Shown: in pieces, positions 20,101-28,634 of the stretch
Layout of the letters: every line of letters starts with the position of its first letter
Numbering within the stretch: position 1 is the first letter of the stretch
NCBI GenBank assembly: GCA_021151825.1
Contig: JAGKWQ010000008.1
Location: 212,877 to 276,876, forward strand
DNA from: Cellvibrionaceae bacterium
GTDB taxonomy: Bacteria; Pseudomonadota; Gammaproteobacteria; Pseudomonadales; Cellvibrionaceae
Reading direction: 5' to 3'
DNA length: 64,000 nucleotides
Notes under the pieces: model-generated
Database searches by the model: none
What the model was told of the DNA's origin: nothing
Seen by the model: only the letters and a program-made list of their open reading frames with translations
Translations under genes and position numbers: made by a program

Positions 20101-23100
20101 ACTATTGGCATCGCGAATCCATAATGGCTTACCTTCAGCATCAAGCTTGGTGAACGTAAGATATTTTTCATCAACACCATTATTATGATTGTGTGCGATA
20201 GAAATTACGTCGCGACCAAGGCTATCAAAATGAATTTCAGCAGGTGTATTTGCATGTGCCTTGATTAAATTCGCCGCGCGCTGGTTTTCTGCAGTAGCAA
20301 ATTCCGCAAAGCGTAAATGAGCAGGATCAGTACGCCGCAAATACCAATCACTATGTTCATTATTGACAGGATCATAAGCAGTATCATTTTGATCGAAACG
20401 GCGGCTTAACCAGGGTGAAAACTCAACATAACTAAAAGTGCCATCGGAAAATTCTGTGCGCACCACGCGGCCAGCAGCATCGTAAAAAATTGTCGGTGAA
20501 ATGCCATTCGCATGCGGCATTTCACAACCAAAATCATTGCTAAAAGCAGGCTCATATTGTTTAACAGGTTTACCCTTATTGTTGAACAATGTCAGGCCAT
20601 TAATAATCCACCGTCGTGTTGAAAATGATGATGCATCAGAGCCTGGTTCGGCCTGTACCTTTTTCATTACCACTTCACCACTGCCATCAGAGCATTCCAA
20701 TGAAATGTGCAAAGGGCTTGTAGCTCCACCGGGTTGTCCTGCATGAACCTCGCGGGCAATAGCGCAAGCACCGGACATACAGGTTAACCATACCGGCTGG
20801 TTATCGCGATCACGTGTATCGCCAAAGTGATAAATAAAGCGTGACGAAGCATTTGCCAGCCAATCACGTGCCAGCTGCTCTTGCTGTTGGCTAAAATGGG
20901 TAGTGAGGCAAAACGCCTGGATTTTATTCTCAGGTGGATTTACCAGATTAAAATCAAATCCATCAAGGTTATCGCCTTCCCATTGGCTGCCGATTTTTTT
21001 CCCTTTGGTTGCAGAGGCAACAACTAGCCCACGAATATCAAACACGATTTCGCTGTGGTTACCATTAGCATCAATCATTTCAATAGGAGCAAGCACCCGA
21101 TAATTAAAACGCGGTTTGTTATTAATGACGAAAATTCCCGCAGTATTGCCCTTTGCATCCGTGCTACTCGTTGCAAATAAACTGAGCGAATCAAAGGCAA
21201 TTTGAGTTTGGTTTCCAAAAGGATCGGTATAGAGATTAGGGCAATAAAAATTATGGTGTGCGTCGGGGCCGAATCCTGCTATGCCAGAGCGCATCCAGTA
21301 TTGCCCCGAAAAATTCGGATTAATTGCCTCACCGCGAATATAGCCGGTTTTTAAATAATTAGAACTGTTCGGGCTTAAAGGAGTATCCAGAAAATTGCGA
21401 ACAGTTTCCGTGGCATTCCATTTCCAATTTAATTTATCGTCCGTCACATTGCCTGATAGATTTTCTGTTTTAAAAACGGCGTCCAATAAATCCGGCGTTA
21501 ATGCCAACGTGTAATCCTCATATTTAAAACCACGAGGTCCAAGCTGGCCAAATGCTAAAGAGTGTTCCGGGGTATTGGTATGATCGTCGAAAAAGCGTGT
21601 GCAAGCATGTTCAACAATGCGCTTCTGCTCAGTGGTTCCATCAGCAAAATGATGGTATTGAATACATTGAACAAGCTTAAGCCCGGAACCAGTATCGTAA
21701 ATATCGCTTAATTGAAGTTTACGAAAATCCGTAAGTGCGTAATAAAAAGGGTGTTCTTTAGCGATACCTTTTAATTCATAGGTCTTAACATCATAAGGTA
21801 CTCGCAATCGATAATGTTCAAGAGCCTGTGCCATACGAACTTCAGGTAAAAAGACATCGTTTGTGTACCAGGTTTCGGTATAAGCAATATGTTCTTCCGC
21901 CTGAATTTCATTGAATAACGCGGGTTGGGGTAAATGATTAAAGTCGGCATCTTTCCATCGCTTATAAGCAATTGCGATGGATTGCAAAGGGTTTCCGTAT
22001 TGGTCATGCCGCAAATTTATAGTATGGGAAATGCGTGGATCAGGAGTTAATACTCCGGCTTTTGGGATAGGCAATTCATAGTGGTAAGTTAGTGTTTCGC
22101 TTTCTGCCACTAAAAATACAGCGTGACGATTACTTTCTCTTTTTTGTACGCACTTAATATAGCAACTGTGATTCGTAGCAGAATATAAACGCACAGGTGT
22201 ATGTTTGGGTTCGCTAGTAGTAAGATCGCCCAAATCAAGTTCATAGCTTTCTTGCCGCAGCATTATTCCCTTGCAAGCACGCAGAGCTTCGCGCCATTCA
22301 CTTGCTGTTAATTCATCCGGCAATTCCGGCTCGGTCAATTTATTTTCGCTAAATACATTGCTAGCTTGATCAAAGCGGTCTTTAAATTTATGGATAAAAT
22401 ATTCTTGCTCAAATTGGGTGAGGATTTTTTTATCGCCAACTGCTGCACCCGTGTGATACCAGGAAATCGTTTTTATTGGTGGTTGATATAATTTTTTATC
22501 CGGTGTAATCCAGGGGCTGGCCGTATTATCTTCCGCAAACAGCGCAAACAATTCGGTATCTATTTGTTCAACTCGCCCAAACCCACGAAACTCCCGTTCC
22601 ATGCCATCAAAATAGCCATGATGGTAACTATAACTACTCGTGAACACCGCTCCTCGCCACTTATCTTTCGTGATGGTTTTACTGACACAATGAACGGGAA
22701 ATGGCAGACGAGTAACCCACGGCGTACCTGCGTTTTTATCCTGCAAATAAAAACGCGTAGACGGGGTGTATTCAATCTCTGTGGTTGCACCTAGATTATT
22801 ATCTATCGCAATTAATAAGTGCGGCTTTTCATGCTTGCGCTGCGCGCACTTTTCATCACTTGAATTCTGTTCCCCACCCATTAAATCAATAAAGAAAACC
22901 GGGTGTTGTGCATCAGCGGGTAAATGTGAACTCCACACCAGGCAAGCAGTGCCATTACCTAACAAATCGACAACCTGGACCGCAGGTAGATTTTCGCTCG
23001 CCACAGGGAATTCAATGGTGAAAGCATCGCTTAAACAATTCCCCGACCGGTTAAAATATAAATTAGCCCCATGACGACCCAAATAGATAATATCAACCGG

Positions 23101-25062
23101 ACCACTGCCATCGATATCCGCGAGACGAATTCGATTAGGATCAAATAAATCAGGGGAATCAAAAATTGGCGAGTTACCCAGTGTTACCTTGCGGCCAAAT
23201 TTTCCGTAACCCAAATTGGGCCAATAGCAAATTTCTCCGTTGCGAATTCGAACCAAATCAGTAAGTCCATCACCACACATATCGGCAAGGAAAATAGTTT
23301 GAATTACATCAGCAAAAACTACTCGCGGCCCTGCATCTTCATTTATTGCCTGATGAATATGTTCAGCGTTATCAAAACCGCGTTTATCCAACGATGGGTA
23401 CCAGGTAAAAACCTCTTGCTCTGTAATGACAGCATCGGCATGTCCATCGCCCGTTAAATCCAGAAATCGCAAGTTGGGATCTTGCCAATTGATAATTGGC
23501 AAACTTAAAAACGGAATGTGCTGCTTCCAGCCTTGCTCCTGGTCACGCGCATAAAATCCTGGCGCAGTACCGGAAAAATTCACCACATTAATTTCACCAT
23601 TACCAGCCAAATCCATCAATTGATAATGTACATTAGTCGCCAATGCTAACGCTGGCAGCGGCGCAACCGAGCGCACTGCACCAAATGTCCCATTACCCAA
23701 GCCAGGTTTGTAATACCAACTCCCTATCGATTCTGCCAGCACGCCCGAAAGACCTTCACCATCAAGATCTAACCAGCGATAACCATTACCTTGAATTCCG
23801 TTCGGTAAATTTTCCAGTTGATCAGCGTTGATGTGCTGTAAAGTTTGATTAACCCTGGGTTGGCTATATAAAAAAGTAACAGGAGGAAACTGACGAGATT
23901 CGTAAACGGTATCCGTTACTGCACGCTTTTGATAAGCGCGATGAGTCACTGATTGGAGTGTTGTATAACCAGGCTTGGCAGGGTCATTCAAGCTGGCTTT
24001 GCTGTAATTAAAATCCGTCGATTTTACCAGGTAATTTAATTGCGTATCGTCATCTTCAGGAAAATGATGGAACATTAGAACACGACGACAAAGACGATCA
24101 GTGCGGATTTCAAAACCCGCCCGATGCTGTGAAAAAGCATCTGCCCTTTCAACCCAATCAGGGGTGGGAGTATTAATAATGTCGAGTGGTTTCGGATTTA
24201 TTAAATCGTGATCGCCATAATCGAACACAGCTTCAAACATCCAATCTGCATTGGTAGTTTCACGTGTATTTTTATCAAGATCTGGTTGGTATGCATTACG
24301 ATTACCATACAGGATTCGTTTTAAATAGCGATTGGCGGTACGCGAGTGCTCTAATCGATTTGTTTCCCAAGGTTGCGCTTTATTAATGCTGTGATTTTCA
24401 TTTGCTATATATTTGTATTCACAGAGATTGCCTTTGTCATCATAGTTTTTGCAAATTAACCATTGAAAAATATGCGCGTGATTATCTGGATCGAATATAC
24501 GGCTATTTTCATCAAGCCCATACCATGTAGTAATATTGTCGCGGCTAATGCTGCGCCAAAATGTATTAGCGTTATTCGTTTTTTCAACCCAATACTCAAT
24601 GCGAGCAAAAAGCCCTTCTATCCTCGGGCGAAAAAATGAAACCACATACTCCCGCCCCCATAATTGGGTTAACTCTCTTTCAGGCAAACCATTTTCAAGT
24701 ACAGGTACCAAATCTTCTGCACCAGATATTAAAAAAACGTCTGCGTTTTCATCATCCAGATAACGAGGTAACCCTTTATCAGTTTTTCGGGAAATGCAGG
24801 GTTGTGCAATCTGCCAACCAAGCCCGAAAACTCCCTGCCCCGCTCCCGAATCATAGCTAAGGGCAAGTTGCGGGCCAAACCCACCACGCCCCGGAGACAG
24901 CGCAATGGGAACCGACATAGAACCGGTCCCCGTAACAGGGTTAGCGGAAAACTTTTCCCCAATACCTTTAATAGCACCACCACCATTGGGAAGGGATATC
25001 CGGGGGGCATTAACAAGATTACTTTTACTATTATGGTTTTCTGTAGAAGCGTCAGACTTCAT
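17131..25062 (-). CDS. Fused TcB-TcC toxin with C-terminal effector domain
   Basis: A 2643-aa protein. Residues 1 to about 340 form the SpvB domain (FSANPVTGTGSMSVPIALS, LALSYDSGAGQGVFGLGW). About 427-720 holds FG-GAP/VCBS-like repeats of the TcdB mid domain (LDLTGDGHADAVI, ADMCGDGLTDLVRI, ADIDGSGPVDIIYL). RHS/YD repeats follow, and the RHS core closes near 2280-2329 (YRYTGMERDEESGLSYHTAR, LGRWASADAAP, NSPNNKVDRNGYE). In TcC proteins this core is an aspartyl autoprotease that frees the toxic C-terminus inside the cocoon; D residues are present in ASAD and VDRNG. The last ~315 residues are a variable effector I do not recognise. TcB and TcC are usually separate genes; here they are one frame. 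The gene is first in the Tc operon. Confidence 0.92.
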   Translation of the reverse strand: MKSDASTENHNSKSNLVNAPRISLPNGGGAIKGIGEKFSANPVTGTGSMSVPIALSPGRGGFGPQLALSYDSGAGQGVFGLGWQIAQPCISRKTDKGLPRYLDDENADVFLISGAEDLVPVLENGLPERELTQLWGREYVVSFFRPRIEGLFARIEYWVEKTNNANTFWRSISRDNITTWYGLDENSRIFDPDNHAHIFQWLICKNYDDKGNLCEYKYIANENHSINKAQPWETNRLEHSRTANRYLKRILYGNRNAYQPDLDKNTRETTNADWMFEAVFDYGDHDLINPKPLDIINTPTPDWVERADAFSQHRAGFEIRTDRLCRRVLMFHHFPEDDDTQLNYLVKSTDFNYSKASLNDPAKPGYTTLQSVTHRAYQKRAVTDTVYESRQFPPVTFLYSQPRVNQTLQHINADQLENLPNGIQGNGYRWLDLDGEGLSGVLAESIGSWYYKPGLGNGTFGAVRSVAPLPALALATNVHYQLMDLAGNGEINVVNFSGTAPGFYARDQEQGWKQHIPFLSLPIINWQDPNLRFLDLTGDGHADAVITEQEVFTWYPSLDKRGFDNAEHIHQAINEDAGPRVVFADVIQTIFLADMCGDGLTDLVRIRNGEICYWPNLGYGKFGRKVTLGNSPIFDSPDLFDPNRIRLADIDGSGPVDIIYLGRHGANLYFNRSGNCLSDAFTIEFPVASENLPAVQVVDLLGNGTACLVWSSHLPADAQHPVFFIDLMGGEQNSSDEKCAQRKHEKPHLLIAIDNNLGATTEIEYTPSTRFYLQDKNAGTPWVTRLPFPVHCVSKTITKDKWRGAVFTSSYSYHHGYFDGMEREFRGFGRVEQIDTELFALFAEDNTASPWITPDKKLYQPPIKTISWYHTGAAVGDKKILTQFEQEYFIHKFKDRFDQASNVFSENKLTEPELPDELTASEWREALRACKGIMLRQESYELDLGDLTTSEPKHTPVRLYSATNHSCYIKCVQKRESNRHAVFLVAESETLTYHYELPIPKAGVLTPDPRISHTINLRHDQYGNPLQSIAIAYKRWKDADFNHLPQPALFNEIQAEEHIAYTETWYTNDVFLPEVRMAQALEHYRLRVPYDVKTYELKGIAKEHPFYYALTDFRKLQLSDIYDTGSGLKLVQCIQYHHFADGTTEQKRIVEHACTRFFDDHTNTPEHSLAFGQLGPRGFKYEDYTLALTPDLLDAVFKTENLSGNVTDDKLNWKWNATETVRNFLDTPLSPNSSNYLKTGYIRGEAINPNFSGQYWMRSGIAGFGPDAHHNFYCPNLYTDPFGNQTQIAFDSLSLFATSSTDAKGNTAGIFVINNKPRFNYRVLAPIEMIDANGNHSEIVFDIRGLVVASATKGKKIGSQWEGDNLDGFDFNLVNPPENKIQAFCLTTHFSQQQEQLARDWLANASSRFIYHFGDTRDRDNQPVWLTCMSGACAIAREVHAGQPGGATSPLHISLECSDGSGEVVMKKVQAEPGSDASSFSTRRWIINGLTLFNNKGKPVKQYEPAFSNDFGCEMPHANGISPTIFYDAAGRVVRTEFSDGTFSYVEFSPWLSRRFDQNDTAYDPVNNEHSDWYLRRTDPAHLRFAEFATAENQRAANLIKAHANTPAEIHFDSLGRDVISIAHNHNNGVDEKYLTFTKLDAEGKPLWIRDANSNLVMQYITPYKINNDPVNEMPHRLNAINGERIYSAPCYDMAGNLLFQHSMDAGNRWVLSDAASKPMFAWDVYRAVENESAPTEQRLSITEYDALHRPISLTIKVDSNAPRLIEKFVYQDAVSSPLNNLNGQAIHHYDASGLNEIIAMDFNGNPLEVRRTLVADKQAAVTDWYGDLAGKLEPETWIKITEYDALKRIARLFNWHRGSSSRVAVYEPQYNERGTLKSESLIIKAIKTTTALGYAIDSLTQRTTPIVHITNDAKGQRQEIILGNGTRTQYHYDAETFRLKQLRTIRPGNDLPFPNHHSNLIDNRILQQLNYTYDAVGNIVEIYDEAYEPVFFQNMRIEPRNQYEYDALYRLINASGKEDGLYREAPQGREGNYRDTLFPITATNAVRNYAQHYSYDAVGNMLKMEHHAGSSSWTRHYTYAFNVSDLPASNRLVSTQSGSTIIQYDYDSHGSMLNLDNVPDDYRVQWDHRDMIATINLVGGGHAHYQYDMGKQRTRKLILKNNGNIVEERIYFGELEIYRRTENGVLKEEIETLHLFDGEQRVLMLDQINITDNSRLRTGNLYRYIYSNNLGSSNLELDDDAQIISYEEYHPFGTSAYRAARNSAEGALKRYRYTGMERDEESGLSYHTARYYLPWLGRWASADAAPPSLSFSRYYYASNSPNNKVDRNGYEDTWVSAQTNYTLDHLIAQANQGNKVASRNLMMTVASDNFSKQDSVFTPRPPGPQISLASIASTGPNGPVQAAIAITQRSLFEVQELDELWQRASRKESNKYETSRGNFFKLLRDDQSVAAKTFRSVWGSIGDFDPDTGLPRLRWDAAFEANLARSSGSPKMTQLQISKLVGWMNSPTRLQGIKDVMSKSMADMQQRMSLTGQLQGMGGSAATFVRNTWASRNAYLSQIVPGYEEVTALGGGSFVAGLSVFFSKPFLSRLPGFIASETMSIVESYGSALKSVFGGIMSGPFMLIPAFDLQMKAINPPAPTDA

Positions 25063-25213
25063 GAATCAATTTCCTTCGAGCCATAAGTGTAAAACGGGTT
25101 ATATGTTGGATCTGTTTTTAGACATTTTTCTTTTTTGATGTTTTATCACATGAAAAGGAAGAGGTATACGGGGAAATCCGATCCGGTTTAATCTTGCCAT
25201 CTATCAATGCCTG

Positions 25214-25672
25214 TCAGATGGGAGTCATCACCGTAAATTTTAACTTAGGCAACATTCTTTTCTGGGGTTCGCTATAAACCTCCCCAACTTTCAATGCACC
25301 TTTCTTTAAATAAAATCCTTCAGCATCCGGGTCAGATATAATATAGAAGCTGGATATTTCTAATGCCCTACATTCGGAAAGAATCTGCTCAAATACTAGA
25401 TTGCCATACCCCTTCCCAATGGCTTTTGGCAATAGCCAAAGGTGATCAAGTTCATCACTATCACCTTTCACTATGGCAAAGAATCCAATCACGTCTTTAT
25501 CGTTTAAAATTAGTTTGACTGTATTGCGAGCAATATACTCTTCTTCAAACCTTAAATGAGATCTCCATTTCTCAAGTTGTTCTTGAGAATAACCCCAATA
25601 GCCCTTCGATGCGATTAACGTATCCCGAAGAAGCTCGGCATGTTTTGCTTCAGCATCTATAAAATTGAGCAC
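25214..25672 (-). CDS. GNAT-family acetyltransferase (terminal cassette)
   Basis: A 152-aa protein with the GNAT fold pattern: an N-terminal helix, the strand VIGFFAIVKG, then LDHLWLLPKAIGKGYGNLVFEQIL, where IGKGYG is the acetyl-CoA pyrophosphate-binding turn (Q/R-x-x-G-x-G/A type), and a C-terminal strand (FYIISDPDAEGFYLKKGA). It would transfer an acetyl group from acetyl-CoA to an unknown amine. It is the last cassette of the array; an attC precedes it, but none follows before the Tc operon, so its own attC has been lost. Confidence 0.82.
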   Translation of the reverse strand: MLNFIDAEAKHAELLRDTLIASKGYWGYSQEQLEKWRSHLRFEEEYIARNTVKLILNDKDVIGFFAIVKGDSDELDHLWLLPKAIGKGYGNLVFEQILSECRALEISSFYIISDPDAEGFYLKKGALKVGEVYSEPQKRMLPKLKFTVMTPI

Positions 25673-25680
25673 TTCTTTAC

Positions 25681-25739
25681 ACCTAACGCTGTGATAAACG
25701 ATGGTTTTTTAAACGCGGTGCTTGAGCAATTTGTTATGG
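25681..25739 (-). repeat. attC site 1 (59 bp, short form)
   Basis: ACCTAAC at one end, GTTATGG at the other, with an internal inverted repeat (GATGGTTT/AAACGCGG region) and no large hairpin loop. It follows the DUF6985-like gene, whose TAA stop lies inside the core site. Confidence 0.85.
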
Positions 25740-26216
25740 CCCAACGCTTGCGCAAAAATTAATAATTTTATTATTTTCAAATATAAAACCTAGAGTATGC
25801 TCAAGATCCCACTCCGCTTCATATGCAATTTCAATTTGATCTTTTTTGCCGTAAGAATTTACCCACACTCTAACAACGCTTATATTTCCCCAAATACCAT
25901 CTGGGCTTTCGATGATTGGATAATCTACCATTTCATTTCCAAACTCACCTGCATCAAATGCAGCTCTTCCATGAACATAATGTTCTTTATATAAGGTATT
26001 AGCTAACTCATTTTTAATTGATGAGTAACAACTCATTAGATTCAGAAGGCTACTAATTGCTTCCGCCGATGGCCCTGATTTTTCTCCAGGGATGAGAACT
26101 TCAACAGCATCAGATTCAAAGAGCTTTGCTGTATTGCCTTTCCAGCAACCAAAACCATATGTAATTTCGCCCAATATTTGATGTTGCATAGAAGTCTTTT
26201 TAAATAAGCTAAACAT
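25734..26216 (-). CDS. Hypothetical cassette protein, DUF6985-like
   Basis: A 160-aa soluble protein without a signal peptide. The C-terminal half contains QIEIAYEAEWDLEHTLGFIF followed by a short strand and CASVGP, which resembles the DUF6985 family (a WD-EH-LG motif near the C-terminus) common in polymorphic-toxin and integron neighbourhoods. Function unknown; an immunity or stress role would be a guess. It is a complete cassette with its stop in attC 1 and its start just before attC 2. Confidence 0.65.
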   Translation of the reverse strand: MFSLFKKTSMQHQILGEITYGFGCWKGNTAKLFESDAVEVLIPGEKSGPSAEAISSLLNLMSCYSSIKNELANTLYKEHYVHGRAAFDAGEFGNEMVDYPIIESPDGIWGNISVVRVWVNSYGKKDQIEIAYEAEWDLEHTLGFIFENNKIINFCASVGP

Positions 26217-26233
26217 TCATTAACTCCATGTAG

Positions 26234-26449
26234 CCATAACGCCGTGCTCAACGGCAGAATTTAAGTCGCGCTTTTGTGGGATATTTTTTGCGCAACAAAA
26301 CCACAAAACCACAAAACCACAAAACCACAAAACCACAAAACCACAAAACCACAAAACCACAAAACCACAAAACCACAAAACCACAAAACCGTGACTTAAA
26401 TTCTGTCCAGTGGAACGAAACGGAACAATGTCTGACCGCTTTGTTAAAT
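26234..26449 (-). repeat. attC site 2 (216 bp) with expanded 8-bp tandem repeat
   Basis: Ends CCATAAC and GTTAAAT with the usual inner arms. The terminal loop, about 35 bp in sister sites, is enlarged by 11 tandem copies of CCACAAAA at 26301-26388. Sister sites carry only one copy of this motif. Confidence 0.9.
26301..26388 (+). repeat. Microsatellite (CCACAAAA)x11 inside attC 2
   Basis: Eleven perfect tandem copies of an 8-bp unit. The unit equals the 3' arm of the small hairpin in the attC loop, so it probably grew by slipped-strand replication. Confidence 0.97.
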
Positions 26450-26486
26450 TTTTTTGCTCAATGCAGCCTGTCTTTTATTCAATGAC

Positions 26487-26699
26487 TTATTCAGCTGACC
26501 CCATAGGGTAGAAGGTATAGCCTCCACTGCTAAGACGCTTCCACCAACGTACGCGCCACATTTCTTCTAAATATATTTTAGGCTCAAGGTTACTTTCTTT
26601 ATGCAGCATTTCTAACAAGCTATTATCATTCCAAATCATTTCCACTGCGATAAACTCAGCTTCTTCAGGGGTTTTGGCCTTTACAAAGCGAGTGGTCAT
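26487..26699 (-). CDS. Hypothetical 70-aa cassette protein
   Basis: A small soluble protein with helical N-terminus (FVKAKTPEEAEFIAVEMIW) and a Trp/Arg-rich stretch (EEMWRVRWWKRLSSGGYTFY). I recognise no family. It forms one cassette with attC 2 and lies upstream of it; its start at 26699 follows an 86-bp leader to the next attC. The Trp-rich patch may bind a partner protein or nucleic acid, but that is only a thought. Confidence 0.6.
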   Translation of the reverse strand: MTTRFVKAKTPEEAEFIAVEMIWNDNSLLEMLHKESNLEPKIYLEEMWRVRWWKRLSSGGYTFYPMGSAE

Positions 26700-26785
26700 A
26701 ACCCTAGATTTTCTACACCTGATTCGGAGTTGATTTCAAAGTTTTCGCCTCTCAGCATTACTCCATATTTCAATTATTGGCTCCA

Positions 26786-26845
26786 ATTTAACGCCTGAAT
26801 TAAACCGCGCTGCGAAGCGGCGGCGACTTGAATGAATTGTTAGGT
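26786..26845 (-). repeat. attC site 3 (60 bp, different family)
   Basis: ATTTAAC...GTTAGGT with arms CGCCTGAATTAA and TTGAATGAATTG around a GCGCTGCGAAGCGGC hairpin. This matches the compact attC type well known from class-1 integron pools, pseudomonads and xanthomonads, and differs from every other site in the array. Confidence 0.93.
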
Positions 26846-27316
26846 CGCGCTCGCCGGGAATACACGCTCAAATTCTTGAAAGACGATAGGCATGTCAGGT
26901 TGCGGCTCATAACCAGTTCCCTCTAGCTCCTGATGGTAGTAGTCCCAGTGGGCTTTTCGCCACCAGTCAAGTGAACCATCACCCTCACCTTCAATTCTTG
27001 CGTGAATCTCTGTGATCTCGTTCAGAGGCAAGATTAGTACCTTAGTGGTGCGAATGACACATACAGCTTTACCGCCCCAGTCAGTCACTATGTTCAGATC
27101 ACCAGAGCGAGGCAAAGCCTCAGCGCTGCTCTCAAATGACCATAGCGACGGTGATGTTGCACGCTTCACACCAGCCAGGACTAGCTGAGCACAGTCGTTA
27201 GCATCTCCTTCGTTGTTACAGAAATGCCACGCCGGAGGTGGGTCAGAACTGAACAGCGATGGGTCAGGTTGATGAGCAACGTAGTCGTCCCACATACGTT
27301 TTACAGATAGATGCAT
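26840..27316 (-). CDS. ASCH-domain protein
   Basis: A 158-aa soluble protein with the ASCH (PUA-like) pattern: CAQLVLAGVKRATSPSLW (G-K-R-A-T motif), RSGDLNIVTDWGGKAVCVIRTTKV, then a conserved acidic EGEGDGSLDWWRKAHWDYY motif. ASCH proteins bind RNA or act as small amidohydrolases/ribonucleases; this cassette type is frequent in integrons. Its attC (site 3) is of another family, so the cassette came from a different pool. The stop codon lies inside the attC. Confidence 0.88.
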   Translation of the reverse strand: MHLSVKRMWDDYVAHQPDPSLFSSDPPPAWHFCNNEGDANDCAQLVLAGVKRATSPSLWSFESSAEALPRSGDLNIVTDWGGKAVCVIRTTKVLILPLNEITEIHARIEGEGDGSLDWWRKAHWDYYHQELEGTGYEPQPDMPIVFQEFERVFPASAT

Positions 27317-27330
27317 ATAGTTTACTCGCG

Positions 27331-27459
27331 GCCTAACGCCGAGTTCAGCGGCAGTTTTTATGTGGTTTTATGGAATACTTTTGCGCAGCAAAACCACAAA
27401 ACTGCGACTTAAAAACTGTCCAGCGCACGTGGTGCGCGAGTTGGAGCACTTTGTTATGT
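27331..27459 (-). repeat. attC site 4 (129 bp, main type)
   Basis: GCCTAAC...GTTATGT; long arms plus the central hairpin with a GCGCAGCAAAACCAC arm shared by most sites in the array. Confidence 0.92.
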
Positions 27460-27858
27460 GCCACAACTAAACTTCCAAGGCACACCGAAACGATCCACAA
27501 CGATTGCGTAACAAGGCGAAAAAAATGTTTTTTGAGGCGGTAAAATTACTTCACCGTCAACAGAAAACTGCTCAAACAAGGATTTAACCCTATTTTCATT
27601 TTTCACACCTAATAATATATTAAAACCTTTCGGCTTTTGATATTGCTCTGGTTTAACGTCACCGCCAGCTAGTTCAACTCCTTCAATTAAGACATTTGCA
27701 TGAACAATTTTATGTTGCCATTCTTTGGAGACACTTTCTGCGGCAGGAGAATTCTTAAACTCCAGCATTGTTCCAATTGTTCCATTTAAATGCTCTGCAT
27801 AAAACTCAAAGGCTTCTCTGCATTGACCATTAAAACCAATGTGAAATGAAAGACTCAT
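27454..27858 (-). CDS. VOC / PhnB-like glyoxalase-fold protein
   Basis: A TTG-initiated frame reaches 27876, but the ATG at 27856-27858 follows AAAGGAAAAC and starts the family's usual N-terminus MSLSFHIGFNGQCREAFEFY. The 134-aa protein has the 3-demethylubiquinone-9 methyltransferase/PhnB-like VOC pattern: one beta-alpha-beta-beta-beta unit, IVHANVLIEGVELAGGD, ending in DRFGVPWKFSC. Such proteins are dimeric metal-binding enzymes or binding proteins; the substrate is unknown. It is a complete cassette. Confidence 0.87.
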   Translation of the reverse strand: MSLSFHIGFNGQCREAFEFYAEHLNGTIGTMLEFKNSPAAESVSKEWQHKIVHANVLIEGVELAGGDVKPEQYQKPKGFNILLGVKNENRVKSLFEQFSVDGEVILPPQKTFFSPCYAIVVDRFGVPWKFSCGT

Positions 27859-27942
27859 ACATGTTTTCCTTTGCAATTTTAGAGTTTTGCTTTTTGCTCT
27901 TTTCGGTTTAGCTGAAGCCTTTAAGCTTTAATTTCTTGCTAC

Positions 27943-28074
27943 ACATAACGCCGTGGCCAACGGCAAAATTTAAGTTGTGGCTTTGTGGAATACTTTTGCG
28001 CAGCAAAACCACAAATCCGCGATTTACAAACTGTCCAGCGCACGTAGTGCGTGCGTTGGAGCACTTTGTTATGA
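27943..28074 (-). repeat. attC site 5 (132 bp, main type)
   Basis: ACATAAC...GTTATGA with GTGGCCAACGGC and CTGTCCAGCGCACG arms and the shared central hairpin. Confidence 0.92.
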
Positions 28075-28467
28075 CTATTTTCCAACTATTAGTAAGGTTT
28101 GAATTAAACAATAAAGAATTGCAGCTATGAAGGCCATTTTGAAATTGCCAACCGAGTTTATATTTTTAAGCCTTGAGTAAGCTTCAAACCCATAATGGAC
28201 ATTAAATGCACAAAGAAAAATAGCAATTAATGATAGGGCTATACCGCCCACCCATAAAAATGGCTTTAGATATATTGGATAGGGAATTAAAAAAGCCTTT
28301 ACTCCAATCCAAAGAACAGCGCTACATATTAAATAGTTTTTAAAATAGTCAAATAAAAACTTGGTATTTACATCTTTAGCTTCGATATATGAAAGATGAT
28401 TCAAAAGCTTACTAAAGGTTAGATCTTCTTGAGGCGATGCGATTAAGCTACGTTCTTTTTCATTCAT
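28075..28467 (-). CDS. Small membrane protein (cassette)
   Basis: A 130-aa protein with a soluble N-terminal helix (about 1-45) and three or four hydrophobic segments (YLICSAVLWIGVKAFLI, FLWVGGIALSLIAIFLCAF, FKMAFIAAILYCLIQTLLIV). No family is recognised. Membrane-protein cassettes are common in integrons and can be immunity or efflux accessories, but nothing here decides that. It lies directly against attC 5. Confidence 0.75.
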   Translation of the reverse strand: MNEKERSLIASPQEDLTFSKLLNHLSYIEAKDVNTKFLFDYFKNYLICSAVLWIGVKAFLIPYPIYLKPFLWVGGIALSLIAIFLCAFNVHYGFEAYSRLKNINSVGNFKMAFIAAILYCLIQTLLIVGK

Positions 28468-28489
28468 TTATATGATCTCGAATCCTTTG

Positions 28490-28629
28490 TCATAACGCCG
28501 TGCTCAACGGCAGTTTGTAAGTTGTGGTTTTGTGGAATACTTTTGCGCAGCAAAACCACAAAGCCGCGGATTAAATTCTGTCCAGTGGAGCGAAGCGGAA
28601 CGATGTTTGACCACAGTCGCTTGTTATAG
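28490..28629 (-). repeat. attC site 6 (140 bp, main type)
   Basis: TCATAAC...GTTATAG; central hairpin as in sister sites, with a longer outer arm (CCAGTGGAGCGAAGCGGAAC) like that in attC 2. Confidence 0.9.
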
Positions 28630-28634
28630 ATTTT

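Noticed and set aside
26301..26388. CRISPR-like repeat
   Set aside because: The repeats are 8 bp, directly tandem and without spacers; it is a microsatellite in an attC.
26276..26485. Repeat-peptide ORF (NHKTTKPQ repeats)
   Set aside because: It is only the translation of the attC microsatellite.
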